Part shown: in pieces, positions 63,934 through 64,000 of the stretch
How the letters are laid out: the number at the start of each line of letters is the position of its first letter
How positions within the stretch are numbered: the first letter of the stretch is position 1
Assembly (NCBI RefSeq): GCF_001879715.1
Contig: NZ_MNBW01000004.1
Location: forward strand, 62,001-126,000
Direction: 5' to 3'
Length of the DNA stretch: 64,000 bases
Origin: Nioella nitratireducens
GTDB taxonomy: Bacteria > Pseudomonadota > Alphaproteobacteria > Rhodobacterales > Rhodobacteraceae
Notes under the pieces: generated by a model
What the model was told of the DNA's origin: nothing
What the model saw: only the letters and a program-made list of their open reading frames with translations
Databases searched by the model: none
Translations under genes and position numbers: made by a program

Positions 63934-64000
63934 CCGGATCGGCGCGCGTCAGCGCGACGATCCCCTTGGCCTCACGCGTGCCCGCCCGTTACATAGCGCA

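Noticed and set aside
63972-64000. The last 29 bp read on the minus strand as the end of an open frame (RYVTGGHA then stop)
   Set aside because: Too short to show coding potential, though a leftward gene could well end here. The window edge prevents a decision.

Overview
The window looks like about 64 kb of chromosome from a marine-type Rhodobacteraceae (Roseobacter group) alphaproteobacterium. The evidence is high GC content, dense genes with ATGA start-stop overlaps, the CckA-ChpT phosphorelay pair, ornithine-lipid genes olsB-olsA, a fused indolepyruvate ferredoxin oxidoreductase, a heme A synthase of alphaproteobacterial type, a GTTC-N7-GTTC LexA box in front of recA, and a corrinoid methyl-transfer cluster typical of this group. 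The genus cannot be named from the sequence alone. I saw no IS element, prophage, CRISPR array, rRNA operon or integrase; this is core chromosome, with novelty mainly between the genes and in a few operons.

Layout. 1-3.6 kb: cell envelope (lpxD cut by the window edge, an L,D-transpeptidase, and a divergent MepK-like murein peptidase). 3.6-6.7 kb: a sugar kinase, an SDR dehydrogenase, a hotdog thioesterase and an ECHDC3-type crotonase. 6.7-11.5 kb: a tight MFS / M32 carboxypeptidase / ctaA operon, then trmJ. 11.5-17.6 kb: a ThiE-like protein, olsBA, a DUF3553 protein head to head with chpT, gamma carbonic anhydrase-gmk-yicC, and a PAS protein. 17.7-24.4 kb: class II DAHP synthase, a GlxA-type regulator, a secreted unknown, glnE and a YbaK deacylase. 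24.4-33.4 kb: P450 plus membrane hydrolase, ccdA/tusA, the indolepyruvate oxidoreductase with a divergent LysR regulator, a strong small-RNA candidate, and a GNAT. 33.5-40.2 kb: purL-bolA-grxD, then der, bamB and a YfgM-like gene. 40.3-45.5 kb: an RND efflux operon behind two matching operators. 45.5-56.4 kb: DUF1330, alaS, recA, a sulfotransferase-like gene, cckA, an RsmB-type methyltransferase, guaB and rlmE. 56.5-62.4 kb: tRNA-Gly(CCC) and a minus-strand methyl-transfer cluster (ASKHA/2Fe-2S corrinoid reactivator, membrane protein, tiny protein, methyl-THF:corrinoid methyltransferase, MetF, 'virulence factor' domain protein). 62.7-64 kb: ppx/gppA.

How they work together. CckA and ChpT are the first two steps of the CtrA phosphorelay, and an exact CtrA box lies just upstream of cckA. 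The methyl-transfer cluster looks like part of a split B12-dependent methionine synthase: MetF makes methyl-THF, the pterin-domain protein passes the methyl group to a corrinoid protein encoded elsewhere, and the ASKHA protein reactivates that corrinoid. The two corrinoid-handling proteins share an unusual Gly/Arg-rich C-terminal tail.

Most worth a second look: (1) a short element, consensus TTCTTCTTkGnnAAAATAC, found three times, each just downstream of a stop codon in the sense orientation; (2) a roughly 78-nt sRNA candidate with promoter, 5' hairpin, exposed CCUCCC and terminator; (3) three back-to-back hairpins, including a 36-bp perfect palindrome, next to a small gene whose only plausible start is AUU; (4) the shared Gly/Arg tails.
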